Positions 18,812 to 28,550 are shown, counted from the stretch's first letter. The stretch: 64,000 bases of DNA from Sphingomonas sp. PP-CE-3G-477 (GCF_003050745.1 NZ_QAOF01000004.1:1-64000); one strand, 5' to 3'. Program-made: numbers and translations. The notes: generated by a model from the letters alone, not told the origin.

Positions 18812-18835
18812 ATCCTCCCCCGCGCAGGGGAGGAT
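18812..18835. repeat. CCTCCCC/GGGGAGG intergenic palindrome, copy 2
   Basis: ATCCTCCCC (18812-18820) and GGGGAGGAT (18827-18835) form a perfect 9-bp stem with a 6-base loop. It sits between the receptor and the M20 peptidase on the same strand, so it may partly terminate or stabilise the transcript. Confidence 0.65.
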
Positions 18836-18859
18836 CGCAACCGTCGCCGTGCATCTACC

Positions 18860-21403
18860 CTAGAATTTCGCGCCTGCACGCAGGCCGATCGTGCGCGGCG
18901 TACTGCTCACGATGTAGGTGCGCTGCGAACACGTCCCGCATTGCTGGAACCGCGACAATTGCGCGCGTTCGTCCCACAAATTCTGGACGAACAGCTCGAG
19001 CGTGTAGCCGGACAGCTCCGCGCCTATCGACGCATTCGCCGTCGTATAAGCCTTGAGCCGGCCGAAACTCGCAGCCTGCTCCAGTCGGATGTCCGCGGCT
19101 GCCGAACTCTGGTGTGCGACCAGCCCCTGGATATACGCCTTTGCCGTGCCGACCGGGACGCTGTAGCGCGCCGTCCCACTCGCCTTGAAGCGCGGCGTGA
19201 TCGGCAGGCGCGTGCCCTTCGGCGCAAGCACGTCGAGACCCGTGCCGCTACAGGTCTGTGTTGCGCACAGATCGTTGCGCGTCTTCGCGTCGGTGTAGGA
19301 GGCCGCCGCGGTCAGCGACAGGCCGCCGGTCGAGAAGTTCGCATCCGCCTCCGCGCCCCTGATCCGCGCGTTCGGGCCGTTCTGGATGATCGTGAAGCTG
19401 TTCAGCCCGAGGAACGAGAACTGGAACTTGTCCCAGGCCTGTTGATAGATCGACGCGTTGAACCGGAGACGATCGAACAGCGTCGTCTTCAGGCCGAGTT
19501 CGTAATTGGTCAGGAAATCCGCGTCGTACGGTGCCACGTCGCCGCGACGGTTGATCCCGCCCGGTCGGAAGCCGCGCGAGAAGGTCGCATAGGCGAGCAC
19601 CTTGTCGCTCGGCTTGAACGTCAGGTTGAAGCGATAGGTCGCGCCTTGCCCCTGCGTCCGCTTCGGGATCAGCCCGGTGGTCGTGTACGTCGCGAGGTTC
19701 GTACAGGGCGAGCCCGATACCGCCGCCGGCAGCAAGGTCGAGGTATCGCCACCATTCAGATAGGCTTCGCGCAGGGTCTGGCCGTTCGCCAGATAACAGC
19801 CTGCGACGCCCGTTTGGCTACTGCCCGCGGCATTGAACGGCGTCGCCGTGAAGGGGCGGCCATCGTCCGGATCGACCGCCGGATTGCGCCCGAACCCGTA
19901 GAAGCCGATCAGCGAATTGTCGTAGATGTACGCGCGGCCACCCGCGGTCGCGGTCAGGTTCGGCAGGATGTCGAAGCTTGCCTCGCCGAACATCGCGTAA
20001 TCCTTGTCGACGCGCTCCTGCTTGGTCAGCCACAACGTACCCGGCGAGCCGTTGACCGACACCGCGGTGCCGAGATTGGCGATCTGGTAATCCTGGAAGA
20101 TCGCGTTGGTCTGGCGCTGGTAGAACGCGCCGGCGACGATCCGGAACCGGTCCTCGACGGGCGACGCGACGCGCAGTTCCTGGCTCGTCTTCTTGAAGTG
20201 ATCGGTGCCGATGATCTTCTGGCGCGGGTCGATCGTTCGGCCGGCATTGTCCTGATAGTAGAAATAGCCGGCCAGCCCGCCGACCGAGGAATAGGCCGAG
20301 TCATACGCTTCGGCGTAATCGGTATAGTCGCTCGAGGTGTACGTCTTCCGGTCGAGATACGCGCCGGCATAGGTGACGTCCCAGTTGCCGACCTTGCCCT
20401 CGATCGTCAGCGCGCCCTGGATGAAGCGATCGCGGCGGAATTCGGGGAAGAAATGCTGGACCTGGAGATCGCCAACCTTGGGGTCGTAGCCATAGGTGCC
20501 GTGGTTGCGCTGTTCCTGGTACAGCACGGTCGGCGTCACGGTCCAGTTGCTGTCGAGATCGACCTTTAGCGCCGCGCGGCCGCCATAGGTCTCGGTATCG
20601 TTGTAGTTCTTCTTCACGAATGCAGCGTTGTCGACGACGATGCCGCCATTCGCCGACGTGCACGAGGTCGCGGTGGGCTCGGGCAGATAGCTGCGGCACC
20701 CGGCGACGTTGTCGATATAGCCGGCGTCGCGCTGGTAGAATCCGACCACGCGCAGCGCTGCGGATTGCGACAGCGGCATGTTGAGCATGCCTTCGATCTT
20801 GCTGCCGATGCCGCCCGACTTGACGCTGTTCACCTCGCCATCGACGCGGCCGTAGAAGCCGCTGGTGTCGGGCTTGTTGGTGATGATGCGGATCGTGCCG
20901 GCTTCGGATGAGGCGCCGTAGAGCGTCCCCTGTGGCCCGGCGAGGCTCTCGATCCGGGCGACGTCGTAGATGTGGACGTCGAGCGTACCGCCGATGGTCG
21001 TCACCGGCTGCTCGTCGAGATAGGTGCCGACCGAGGGCAGGGGGCCCGAATGATTGCCGTCGCCACCCGACGCGACGCCGCGCATGTAGACGACGGTCGA
21101 GCCGGGCTGCGTCGTCTGGAACGATACCGACGGCAGCAACTGCGTATATTGGTTGAAGTTGGAGATGTTGAGATCGTCGAGCCGCTTGGTGCCGATCGCC
21201 TGGATGCTGATCGGGACGTTCTGGATATTCTGGTCGCGCTTCTGCGCGGTGACGACGATGTCGCCCTCATATTCGCCTGCCTGAGGCGCGGTGGCGTCCG
21301 GGGTCGGCACGGCGGTGGTCGCGGTTTGCGCAATGGCTGGCGAAACGATGGCAGATGACGCCAGGAGCGACGCGATGACTACGCGACGATCGAATATGTG
21401 CAT
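18860..21403 (-). CDS. TonB-dependent receptor
   Basis: An 847-residue receptor with a signal peptide (VVIASLLASSAIVSPAIAQ). The TonB box is DIVVTAQKRDQNIQNVPISI. The plug has GPQGTLYGASSEAGTIRIIT, the class often annotated as FyuA/siderophore-like, though substrates are diverse. The barrel ends in IGLRAGAKF. The start at 21403 is supported by GGGGGCAA upstream; 38 more codons are open but run into leader sequence. It lies between an upstream TPR-sulfotransferase (117 bases) and a downstream M20 peptidase (67 bases), all on the minus strand. This context suggests peptide or modified-peptide uptake, which is inference. Confidence 0.88.
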   Translation of the reverse strand: MHIFDRRVVIASLLASSAIVSPAIAQTATTAVPTPDATAPQAGEYEGDIVVTAQKRDQNIQNVPISIQAIGTKRLDDLNISNFNQYTQLLPSVSFQTTQPGSTVVYMRGVASGGDGNHSGPLPSVGTYLDEQPVTTIGGTLDVHIYDVARIESLAGPQGTLYGASSEAGTIRIITNKPDTSGFYGRVDGEVNSVKSGGIGSKIEGMLNMPLSQSAALRVVGFYQRDAGYIDNVAGCRSYLPEPTATSCTSANGGIVVDNAAFVKKNYNDTETYGGRAALKVDLDSNWTVTPTVLYQEQRNHGTYGYDPKVGDLQVQHFFPEFRRDRFIQGALTIEGKVGNWDVTYAGAYLDRKTYTSSDYTDYAEAYDSAYSSVGGLAGYFYYQDNAGRTIDPRQKIIGTDHFKKTSQELRVASPVEDRFRIVAGAFYQRQTNAIFQDYQIANLGTAVSVNGSPGTLWLTKQERVDKDYAMFGEASFDILPNLTATAGGRAYIYDNSLIGFYGFGRNPAVDPDDGRPFTATPFNAAGSSQTGVAGCYLANGQTLREAYLNGGDTSTLLPAAVSGSPCTNLATYTTTGLIPKRTQGQGATYRFNLTFKPSDKVLAYATFSRGFRPGGINRRGDVAPYDADFLTNYELGLKTTLFDRLRFNASIYQQAWDKFQFSFLGLNSFTIIQNGPNARIRGAEADANFSTGGLSLTAAASYTDAKTRNDLCATQTCSGTGLDVLAPKGTRLPITPRFKASGTARYSVPVGTAKAYIQGLVAHQSSAAADIRLEQAASFGRLKAYTTANASIGAELSGYTLELFVQNLWDERAQLSRFQQCGTCSQRTYIVSSTPRTIGLRAGAKF

Positions 21404-21520
21404 GCCCGTTGCCCCCACGACGATTTGTGTCCGCAACCTGTGTTGCGGCGCAACAAACGTCAAACGAAGCTTCGCGGGGAGAAACATTTTATGACGCATC
21501 CGTGACGTTTTCGCCACTGG

Positions 21521-23086
21521 TCAGGTCGTAGCAGCAAGTCCCAGTGCGGATCGCAGCGGCCCGAGCCACTGGTCATAGGGACGCCAGGCATCGACGCCGT
21601 CGCGGTTGATCGGCCGGCGGACCTGTTCGGAACTCGCGGTGCGGACCGCACGCTCGGTCTCGTGGAAGGCGAGGCAGGCGGGCTCGAACGCCAAGCCGCA
21701 AGCGGCCAGCAGCGCGCGGACTTCGGCTTCGGTGTTCTCCAGCAGCGCTTCGTGATCGACGCGGTGGACGCGACCCGGCAACACTGCGTCGACATGCGAC
21801 ATCAGCCGGACATAGTCGCGGTAATAGCGACCGAGATCATCGAGCGCGTAGCTGAACGTCTGCCCCCGCGCGTAGTGCTGCTTGAAGTTCGAGAAGCAAC
21901 AGTCGAGCGGATCACGGCGTGCGTCGACGATCCGCGCATTGGGCAGCGCGAGGTGGATCAGCGCGACATGGGCCCAGTTGTTGGGCAGCTTGTCGATGAA
22001 GAACGGACGATCGGTGCGCCGTTGGATCGCCGCACGACGCAGATAGCCCTCACCGATCTCACGCAGCGCATCGGCGGAGAGGGTGGCGAGACCGTCGGGA
22101 TAGTCGGCGATGCGGCGGGCGAGCGCGGGCATGTCCGGGAGTTCGGTGGTGCCCTCGACGAGGCTGTGGCTGGCGAGGATCTGTTCGATCAGCGTCGATC
22201 CTGCGCGCGGCATGCCCAGGACGAAGATCGGGTCGGGCGCATCGCAACCTTGGCCGCGGCGTGCGTCGAGGAACGCAGGCGTCAGCACCGCGATGCTGCG
22301 ATCGACGAACGCGCTGGTTTCGTCGGCGTCGTACACGATCCGGGTCCGGCGCAGCGCGTTGCCGGCGTCGTAATGCGCGAACGAGCGCACCGGATCGCGC
22401 CGATCCTCGAACGCCTTGCCGAGGGCGAAGTCGAGGTGGAAGCGGTCTTCGACGTCCAGGTCGTCGCGCGCGAGCGCGGCCTCCATCGCTGCGATGTCGG
22501 CATAGTCGAACCGCACCGTCTTGAGGTTGGCGAGGCTCCACCACGCATCGCCGAGCGTCGGCAACAGCGACAACGCGCGGCGATACGCGGCGATACCGTC
22601 GTCGCGGCGGCCGACGGTCTTCAGCATATGGCCATAGCTCAACCACACGCGCGGCTGGCCCGGCGCATCGTTAAGCACCTTCTCGTACAGCGCGATCGCG
22701 TCCTCGAACCCGCCCAGCCGGCCGAGGGCTGCAGCCTTCAAATTGGCATGTCCGGGATTGTCGGGTTCGTCGGCGATCACGGCGTCGAGCAGCGTCAGTG
22801 CCTCGGGCGCACGATTCTGGCGGTACAGGACGAGCGCAAGGTTCGCGCGCGCTGCGGTGAAGTCGGGCGCCAGCTCGACCGCACGACGCAACAACGCTTC
22901 GGCATCCTTGTATCGCCCGATCCGACCCGCCAGTTCGGCCAACATCCGGATCGCGCGTGCATCGAACGGATCGCGCTTGAGATACGCCTTCAGCAGCGGC
23001 TCGGCGACGTGAAGCTGGTTGTCGTGGAGTGCGAGCGCGGCCTGCATGAGGTCGCTCGGCCAGCGGGGTTTCGGAGCGGGCACCAT
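21521..23086 (-). CDS. TPR-repeat sulfotransferase family protein (second copy)
   Basis: A 521-residue protein, probably cytoplasmic. Residues about 15-240 carry at least five TPR motifs (for example YKDAEALLRRAVELAPDF and PEALTLLDAVIADEP). The sulfotransferase domain has the phosphosulfate loop GMPRAGSTLI at 291-300 and the 3'-phosphate segment DARRDPLDCCFSNFKQHY. It should transfer sulfate from PAPS to an unknown acceptor. ATG at 23086 was chosen; a GTG eight codons upstream (23110) is also possible, and neither has a strong ribosome site. Its partner receptor follows, the same gene pair as at 941-5658 but in reverse order. Confidence 0.84.
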   Translation of the reverse strand: MVPAPKPRWPSDLMQAALALHDNQLHVAEPLLKAYLKRDPFDARAIRMLAELAGRIGRYKDAEALLRRAVELAPDFTAARANLALVLYRQNRAPEALTLLDAVIADEPDNPGHANLKAAALGRLGGFEDAIALYEKVLNDAPGQPRVWLSYGHMLKTVGRRDDGIAAYRRALSLLPTLGDAWWSLANLKTVRFDYADIAAMEAALARDDLDVEDRFHLDFALGKAFEDRRDPVRSFAHYDAGNALRRTRIVYDADETSAFVDRSIAVLTPAFLDARRGQGCDAPDPIFVLGMPRAGSTLIEQILASHSLVEGTTELPDMPALARRIADYPDGLATLSADALREIGEGYLRRAAIQRRTDRPFFIDKLPNNWAHVALIHLALPNARIVDARRDPLDCCFSNFKQHYARGQTFSYALDDLGRYYRDYVRLMSHVDAVLPGRVHRVDHEALLENTEAEVRALLAACGLAFEPACLAFHETERAVRTASSEQVRRPINRDGVDAWRPYDQWLGPLRSALGLAATT

Positions 23087-23194
23087 CGCGCGACACTCGG
23101 GCTGAACCACGGGATCGTCAAGCGGTCGACGACCCGTTCGCCCACGCTCGATCCGGTCCGCTGGATCATCGACGGACCGGACATCGATACGGGA

Positions 23195-23962
23195 TCAGCC
23201 GCCGCGTCTTGCGCGTTCCGCCATCTCGTTGAACTGCGCCACGGCCTCCGGAAAGCGGTGATCGGCTTCGGCGTTGCGTAAGGGGCGTACGCGTTCGACG
23301 AGGATCTCGCTCGGCGTCGGCTGCTGCGTCCAGAGCGCCATGACCTCGTCCGCGAACGCCTCCAGCGGCATATAGCCAGGTCGCGTCTCCTGCCCGGGCG
23401 TCAGCCCGGTCTGGACGCCGGGGGGCACGATCTCGATCACCTCGACCTTGCCGTCCAGAGCGCGACGCAAGGAGACGGTGTAGGAATGGATCGCCGCCTT
23501 GGTCGCCGAATAGGTCGGCGCTGCGGTCAACGGGACATAAGCCAGTCCCGACGTCAGGTTGATGATCGTGCCGCCGGACTGCGCCGCGAGATGGTCGACC
23601 AGCGCATTGGTCAACCGGATCGGCCCCAGCAGATTGGTGACGATCGTCGCTTCCGCATCCGCCAGATCGCGTTGCGTCGAGATGTCCTCCAGTTTCATGA
23701 TGCCGGCATTGTTGACCAGCACGTTGAGTGCGGGATGGTCGACGACGAGGCGCCGCGCGAAGTCCTCGATCGCGGCGGGATCGTCGATGTCGAGCGTCAT
23801 CGCGCGCATGTTTTCCCGCCCCGCGATCGTCTCGTCGAGCGCCTCCTGGCGCCGGCCGGCAACGATCACCGCGTTGCCGGCATCGTGGAGACGCTGCGCC
23901 AGCGCGGCGCCGATACCCGACCCACCGCCGGTGATGAGGATGGTGTTGCCGGTCGGGTTCAT
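23195..23962 (-). CDS. short-chain dehydrogenase/reductase, DltE-like
   Basis: A 255-residue NAD(P)-dependent oxidoreductase. The Rossmann nucleotide loop TGGGSGIG is at residues 11-18, followed by NNAGIM, an active-site Ser in NLTSG and the catalytic YSATK. AGGAGA lies just before the ATG at 23962. It is the last gene of an aldo-keto reductase - MFS - SDR set on the minus strand, 75 bases after the transporter. The substrate is unknown; the set resembles stress or small-carbonyl detoxification groups controlled by LysR proteins. Confidence 0.85.
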   Translation of the reverse strand: MNPTGNTILITGGGSGIGAALAQRLHDAGNAVIVAGRRQEALDETIAGRENMRAMTLDIDDPAAIEDFARRLVVDHPALNVLVNNAGIMKLEDISTQRDLADAEATIVTNLLGPIRLTNALVDHLAAQSGGTIINLTSGLAYVPLTAAPTYSATKAAIHSYTVSLRRALDGKVEVIEIVPPGVQTGLTPGQETRPGYMPLEAFADEVMALWTQQPTPSEILVERVRPLRNAEADHRFPEAVAQFNEMAERARRGG

Positions 23963-24037
23963 GACGCATCTCCTGATGATAGCGGCCGTACAACGCAGGC
24001 GATGCGCGTTCGGTCCCCGTCCATCGCGGGTCGGCTT

Positions 24038-25231
24038 CTACATAGCCTCGACCGTATCCGCCGAAGCCGGATGGCGCTGACTACGCGCGATATTCCTGCG
24101 AACGCTGACGATGACCGCGATCAGCCCCAGCGCCGACGCGACGGCTCCTGCCACCGCGACGGCCGGATACCCGAACCCTGCTGCGATCACGCCGCCGCCG
24201 ACCGCTGCGCCGATCGCGTTGCCGAGATTGAACGCACCGATGTTCATCGCGGAAGCGAGGTTGGGCGCGTCCGCCGCGGCGTGCATCACGCGGATCTGTA
24301 GTGGCGGGACGAGCGCAAAGCTGGCGATGCCCCAGAGGAATATCAGGATCGCCGTCGGTACCTTGAACGGCATCAGCACCGCGAACGCTAGGAGGATTGC
24401 CGTGAGCGAGGCGAGCGTGACGATCAACGTGCGGTCGACCGAGCGATCGGCGAACCGTCCGCCCAGCCAGTTGCCGAGCGTCAGCCCCAGGCCGTACGTC
24501 ACCAGCATCGCGGTGACGTAGCCGAGCGAGGCGTGCGTGACCTCGCGCAGGATCGGCGTGATGTAGGTGAAGACGGTGAACATCGCGCTCGCACCGATGA
24601 CGGTCAGGCCGAGCGCGCCCAGCACCGGTCCGCGAGCCAGCACGCGCAGTTCCGCCACCGCGTCGCTGCCCTCGGGGGCGGGCAAAGCCGGCAACGTCAG
24701 CCGCAGCGCCGCCATCGTCGCCACGCCGAGTGCCGAAACACCCCAGAACGACGCGCGCCAGCCGAGATGATCGCCCGCCCAGGTCGCGAGCGGCACGCCG
24801 ACGACGTTGGCGATCGTCAGCCCCATGAACATCGCCGCCACCGCGCCCGCGCGCCGCTCCGCCGGCACGAGGCTGGCCGCGACGACCGACCCGACGCCGA
24901 AGAACGCGCCGTGGTTGAACGAGGTCAGAATCCGCGCCGCCATCAGCATGCCGTATCCGGTCGACACCGCCGCGAGCAGGTTGCCGATCGTGAAGATGCC
25001 GGCGAGTGCGATCAGCAGCGTCCGCCGGGGCACGCGTCCGGTGGTCAACGTCATCAGCGGCGCACCGATGACGACGCCGAGCGCATAGGCACTGATCAGC
25101 AGCCCCGCGGTCGGGATCGAGACGCCGAGATCCTGCGCGATGACGGGCAGCAGCCCCATCGGTGCGAATTCGGTCACGCCGATGCCGAACGCACCGACGG
25201 ACAGGGCCAGCAGGCCGGGATTGAACTTCAT
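24038..25231 (-). CDS. MFS transporter, DHA1 drug/sugar efflux type
   Basis: A 397-residue inner-membrane protein with twelve predicted helices. The N-terminus (LALSVGAFGIGVTEFAPMGL) is typical of AraJ/NepI-like exporters of the DHA1 family, with GAPLMTLTTGRVPRRTLL as the loop 2-3 signature. The start at 25231 follows GAGGAA and lies 11 bases after the aldo-keto reductase stop, so the genes are co-transcribed. A longer open frame upstream is a shadow of the reductase gene. It probably exports a small toxic or sugar-like compound. Confidence 0.85.
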   Translation of the reverse strand: MKFNPGLLALSVGAFGIGVTEFAPMGLLPVIAQDLGVSIPTAGLLISAYALGVVIGAPLMTLTTGRVPRRTLLIALAGIFTIGNLLAAVSTGYGMLMAARILTSFNHGAFFGVGSVVAASLVPAERRAGAVAAMFMGLTIANVVGVPLATWAGDHLGWRASFWGVSALGVATMAALRLTLPALPAPEGSDAVAELRVLARGPVLGALGLTVIGASAMFTVFTYITPILREVTHASLGYVTAMLVTYGLGLTLGNWLGGRFADRSVDRTLIVTLASLTAILLAFAVLMPFKVPTAILIFLWGIASFALVPPLQIRVMHAAADAPNLASAMNIGAFNLGNAIGAAVGGGVIAAGFGYPAVAVAGAVASALGLIAVIVSVRRNIARSQRHPASADTVEAM

Positions 25232-25242
25232 GATGTCGTTCC

Positions 25243-26277
25243 TCAAACCAGCGAAGGGTTCAGGCGGGCGAACCCTTCCTGCTGGCGGTACGGGGTGTGT
25301 GGATAAGGCGGCAGAACGTCGCTCGCCGCATCGAGCGCGGCGACCTGTTCCACCGACAATTCCCAGCCGACTGCGCCCAGGTTGTCGCGCAACTGCGCTT
25401 CGTTGCGCGCGCCGATGATCACCGACGCGACCGTCGGGCGGCGCAGCAGCCAGTTGATCGCGACTTGCGGCACGCTCTTGGCCGTCTCCACCGCGACAGC
25501 CTCCAGCGCGTCGATCACGCGGTACAGATGCTCGGTCTCGACCGGCGGCGCGAACTGTTCGGTGTCGTGCAGGCGGCTGCCCGCCGGGATCGGCCGGTCG
25601 CGTCCGATCTTGCCCGTCAGGCGGCCCCAGCCCAGCGGACTCCACACCAGCGCACCGACGCCCTGGTCGACACCCATCGGCATGAGGTCCGCCTCATAGG
25701 CGCGGCCGATCAGCGAGTAATAGACCTGATGCGCGACGAGGCGCGGCCAGCCGTGACGGTCGGCGATGCCCTGCGCCTTCGTCACCTGCCAGCCCGGATA
25801 GTTCGACACGCCCGCATACCGCACCTTCCCCGCGCCGATCAGCATGTCGAGCGTGGCCATCACTTCCTCTGCGGGGGTCGACGCATCGAACGCATGAAGC
25901 TGGAGCAGGTCGATGTAATCGGTCCCCAGCCGCCGCAAGGAATCCTCGACCGCGCGGATCAGGCGGGCACGCGATGCACCCCAATCCTGCGGGCCATCGC
26001 CCATCGGCAGGCCGGTCTTGGTCGAAATCAGGACCTGATCGCGGCGGCCCTCGATCGCCGCGCCGAGTACGGACTCCGAGGCGCCGTTCGAATAGACGTC
26101 GGCGGTATCGAACAGCGTCACGCCCGCTTCCAGGCAAACATCGACCAGCCGCCGTGCCTCGACGTCGTCGCTGCGTCCCCACGCGCCGAACAAGGGGCCG
26201 GTGCCGCCGAAGGTCGCGGTGCCGAAGCTTAGCGCCGGTACGCGCAGGCCCGAAGATCCCAATTGCCGATAGTCCAT
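25243..26277 (-). CDS. aldo/keto reductase
   Basis: A 344-residue NADPH-dependent oxidoreductase of the (beta/alpha)8 AKR family. Catalytic residues are visible: Asp and Tyr in FDTADVYSNG, Lys in ISTKTG and His in LQLHAFD. The C-terminal cofactor site includes SVIIGARNEAQLRDN. The start is the ATG at 26277 with GGGA upstream. It is the first gene of a three-gene set (reductase, MFS exporter, SDR) and is divergent from a LysR regulator across a perfect dyad. Confidence 0.88.
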   Translation of the reverse strand: MDYRQLGSSGLRVPALSFGTATFGGTGPLFGAWGRSDDVEARRLVDVCLEAGVTLFDTADVYSNGASESVLGAAIEGRRDQVLISTKTGLPMGDGPQDWGASRARLIRAVEDSLRRLGTDYIDLLQLHAFDASTPAEEVMATLDMLIGAGKVRYAGVSNYPGWQVTKAQGIADRHGWPRLVAHQVYYSLIGRAYEADLMPMGVDQGVGALVWSPLGWGRLTGKIGRDRPIPAGSRLHDTEQFAPPVETEHLYRVIDALEAVAVETAKSVPQVAINWLLRRPTVASVIIGARNEAQLRDNLGAVGWELSVEQVAALDAASDVLPPYPHTPYRQQEGFARLNPSLV

Positions 26278-26289
26278 GTGCGTATCCCG

Positions 26290-26311
26290 ATCTATGCGTC
26301 GAGGCATAGAT
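26290..26311. promoter_or_regulatory. 22-bp dyad between divergent LysR and aldo/keto reductase genes
   Basis: ATCTATGC (26290-26297) and GCATAGAT (26304-26311) form a perfect 8-bp inverted repeat with a 6-base spacer. The dyad sits in the 86-base gap between the divergent genes, where a LysR-type activator would bind. Function is inferred. Confidence 0.55.
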
Positions 26312-26363
26312 GGACCGTCGCGCTCCCGCGGATTAGTCCGCATGACAGCGAAGGATTTTTGAC

Positions 26364-27278
26364 ATGGACGCAAAGATGCCCATGGGCGCCGATCGTGCCC
26401 GCGCGTTGGAGATCTTCGCGGCAGTCATGCGCGCGGGCAGTTTCTCGGGGGCGGGACGCGCGCTCGGACTGACCCCGTCGGCGGTCGCGCGCTCGATCGA
26501 CCGGATCGAAGCGCGGCTTGGCGTCCGGCTGTTGCTGCGCTCGACGCGCGCGCTGACACCGACCGCGGAGGGCCAGGTCTATCTTCAGACTGCGCGGCGT
26601 ATCCTTGCCGACCTCGACGATGCCGAACAGCAGCTCGCCGATCAGGGCTCACCCCGCGGACGGCTGCGGATCAGCGCCGCGCTGTCGCACGGGCGGCTCT
26701 GCATCGTCCCGCTGCTCGGCGAATTCGTCCGCCTCCACCCCCATATCGTGCTCGATTTCGCGCTGACCGACGCCATCGTCGATATCGCCGCGGGGCAGGC
26801 GGACGTCGCGATCCGCTTCGGTCCGCTCGCCGACAGCCTGCTGACGGCCCGCAAGATCGGCGAGAGCGGTCGCGTGATCGTCGCGTCGCCGGACTATCTG
26901 GCACGCTGGGGCACGCCGACGCAGCCCGAAGACCTGCACCGTCACAATTGCCTCAACTTCAACTTCCGCCGGGTCGAGCCGGTCTGGCCGTTCCGCCGCG
27001 ACGGACAGGCGATCGCGCTGTCGGTACGGGGCAATATCGAAGCGAACAACGGCGAGACGCTTGGCCAGCTCGCCGCCGCCGGCGTCGGCCTGGCGCGCGT
27101 CGGCGCCTTCAGCGTGGTCGACGATATCGCCGCGGGCCGATTGGTGGCGGTGCTCGAAGCGTATAATCCGGGCGACGTCGAGCAGATCCACGCGGTCTTC
27201 GTCGGCGGCACGAACGTCCCCGCTCGCGTCCGCGCCTTCGTCGATTTCCTCGCCGCGCAGCCAGGCCTGAGCGCGTGA
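26364..27278 (+). CDS. LysR family transcriptional regulator
   Basis: A 304-residue regulator. The N-terminal winged HTH covers residues about 10-70 (FAAVMRAGSFSGAGRALGL, SAVARSIDRIEARLGVRLL). The effector-binding domain follows (GRLRISAALSHGRLCIVPLL). The ATG at 26364 has AAGGA upstream. It resembles YafC/DsdC-type single-domain regulators that control adjacent reductases and exporters. It probably regulates the divergent reductase - MFS - SDR set and itself through the dyad at 26290. The inducer is unknown. Confidence 0.88.
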   Translation: MDAKMPMGADRARALEIFAAVMRAGSFSGAGRALGLTPSAVARSIDRIEARLGVRLLLRSTRALTPTAEGQVYLQTARRILADLDDAEQQLADQGSPRGRLRISAALSHGRLCIVPLLGEFVRLHPHIVLDFALTDAIVDIAAGQADVAIRFGPLADSLLTARKIGESGRVIVASPDYLARWGTPTQPEDLHRHNCLNFNFRRVEPVWPFRRDGQAIALSVRGNIEANNGETLGQLAAAGVGLARVGAFSVVDDIAAGRLVAVLEAYNPGDVEQIHAVFVGGTNVPARVRAFVDFLAAQPGLSA

Positions 27279-27349
27279 ATTTTCGGCGCCTGCCGTCGTC
27301 ATGACGAACGAGGCGGCAACTGGCTGCGCGAACGCTCCCCGGTTCCGCG

Positions 27350-28489
27350 TCAGTCCTTGAACGGATCGATCTGCTGGATCGTGCCGTCGGCGTTGAACGA
27401 CAATTCGGTCATCTTGGCGGAGCGGAGGTGGTTCTTATTCGACAGCTGCGTGTCGTGATAGAACAGCCACCAGCGGTTCTTGAACGCGATGATCGAGTGA
27501 TGCGTGGTCCAGCCCTGCACCGGCGTCATGATATGGCCGGTATAGCGGAACGGACCATAGGGATTGTCGCCGACCGCGTAGGCGATGAAGTGCGTGTCGC
27601 CAGTCGAGTAGGTGAAATAGTATTTGCCGCCGCGCTTGAACATCCATGACGCCTCGAAGAAGCGTCGGTCGTGGTCGCCGCCGAGGATCGGTTTGCCGGC
27701 TTCGTCGACGATCCGGACGTCGCGTGGCGCTTCGGCGAACTGCTTCATGTCCGCGGACATCCGTGCGACCTTGGGCGCGAGGGCAGGCTTGTCGTCCTGC
27801 TTGAGGTCGGTATCACCGCCGTTCGGGTCGAACTTGCCGGTTGCCCAGCGCTGGAGCTGGCCGCCCCAGATGCCGCCGAAATACATGTAGCTCTCGCCGG
27901 TCGTATCGCTGAACACCGCCGGATCGATCGAGAAGCTGCCGCGGATCGGCAGCGCTTCCGCCTTGAACGGGCCGGTCGGCGATTTCGAGGTGGCGACGCC
28001 GATCCGGAACACGCCCTGTTTGTCGCGCGCGGGCATGTAGAGATAATAAATGCCGTTCTTGTACGCGGCGTCGGGTGCCCAGGTCTGCTTCGAGGCCCAG
28101 GGGATCTGCTTCACGTCGATGCCGACCGGATGGATCGTCACCGGGCCGCCGGGGCGATCCATGCTCAGCACGCGGTAATCGTGCATCGCATATTGGTTGC
28201 CGAGATCGTCGTCGGGGATCCCCGCATCGACGTCGTGGCTGGGATAGACGTAGATCCTGCCGTTGAAGACATGCGCGGACGGGTCCGCCGCGAAGATCTT
28301 GGTGACCAGGGGCTGCGCCAGATAGCGCTTGCCGTCGGGACTGCGCGGTTCGGCCTTGGCGGCACGCACTGTTGCGGCGGGCGTCTTGGCGGGCGCCTTG
28401 GTGGTTTGGGCGATCGCGATGCCGGAGGCGATCATCACGGGCAACGCGACGACTAGGGCGGGGATATGGCCGGGTATACGGAGGCGCAT
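27350..28489 (-). CDS. GH43 glycoside hydrolase (beta-xylosidase/arabinofuranosidase type)
   Basis: A 379-residue secreted protein with an N-terminal signal (ALVVALPVMIASGIAIA). The five-bladed propeller carries the catalytic base D69 (AADPSAHVF), the pKa-modulating Asp in SIDPAVFSD and the acid Glu in FFEASWMF. GH43 enzymes remove terminal xylose or arabinose from xylan fragments; the exact specificity cannot be read. The start is ATG 28489 after GAAAGG. It has its own promoter with a LacI-type operator 62 bases upstream (28551-28564), although the gene before it runs in the same direction. Confidence 0.87.
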   Translation of the reverse strand: MRLRIPGHIPALVVALPVMIASGIAIAQTTKAPAKTPAATVRAAKAEPRSPDGKRYLAQPLVTKIFAADPSAHVFNGRIYVYPSHDVDAGIPDDDLGNQYAMHDYRVLSMDRPGGPVTIHPVGIDVKQIPWASKQTWAPDAAYKNGIYYLYMPARDKQGVFRIGVATSKSPTGPFKAEALPIRGSFSIDPAVFSDTTGESYMYFGGIWGGQLQRWATGKFDPNGGDTDLKQDDKPALAPKVARMSADMKQFAEAPRDVRIVDEAGKPILGGDHDRRFFEASWMFKRGGKYYFTYSTGDTHFIAYAVGDNPYGPFRYTGHIMTPVQGWTTHHSIIAFKNRWWLFYHDTQLSNKNHLRSAKMTELSFNADGTIQQIDPFKD

Positions 28490-28550
28490 GGCCTTTCGAT
28501 CCTTCCTGATAAACGATCTTCTATGAGATCTGTGGTCCACGGATGTGGAG

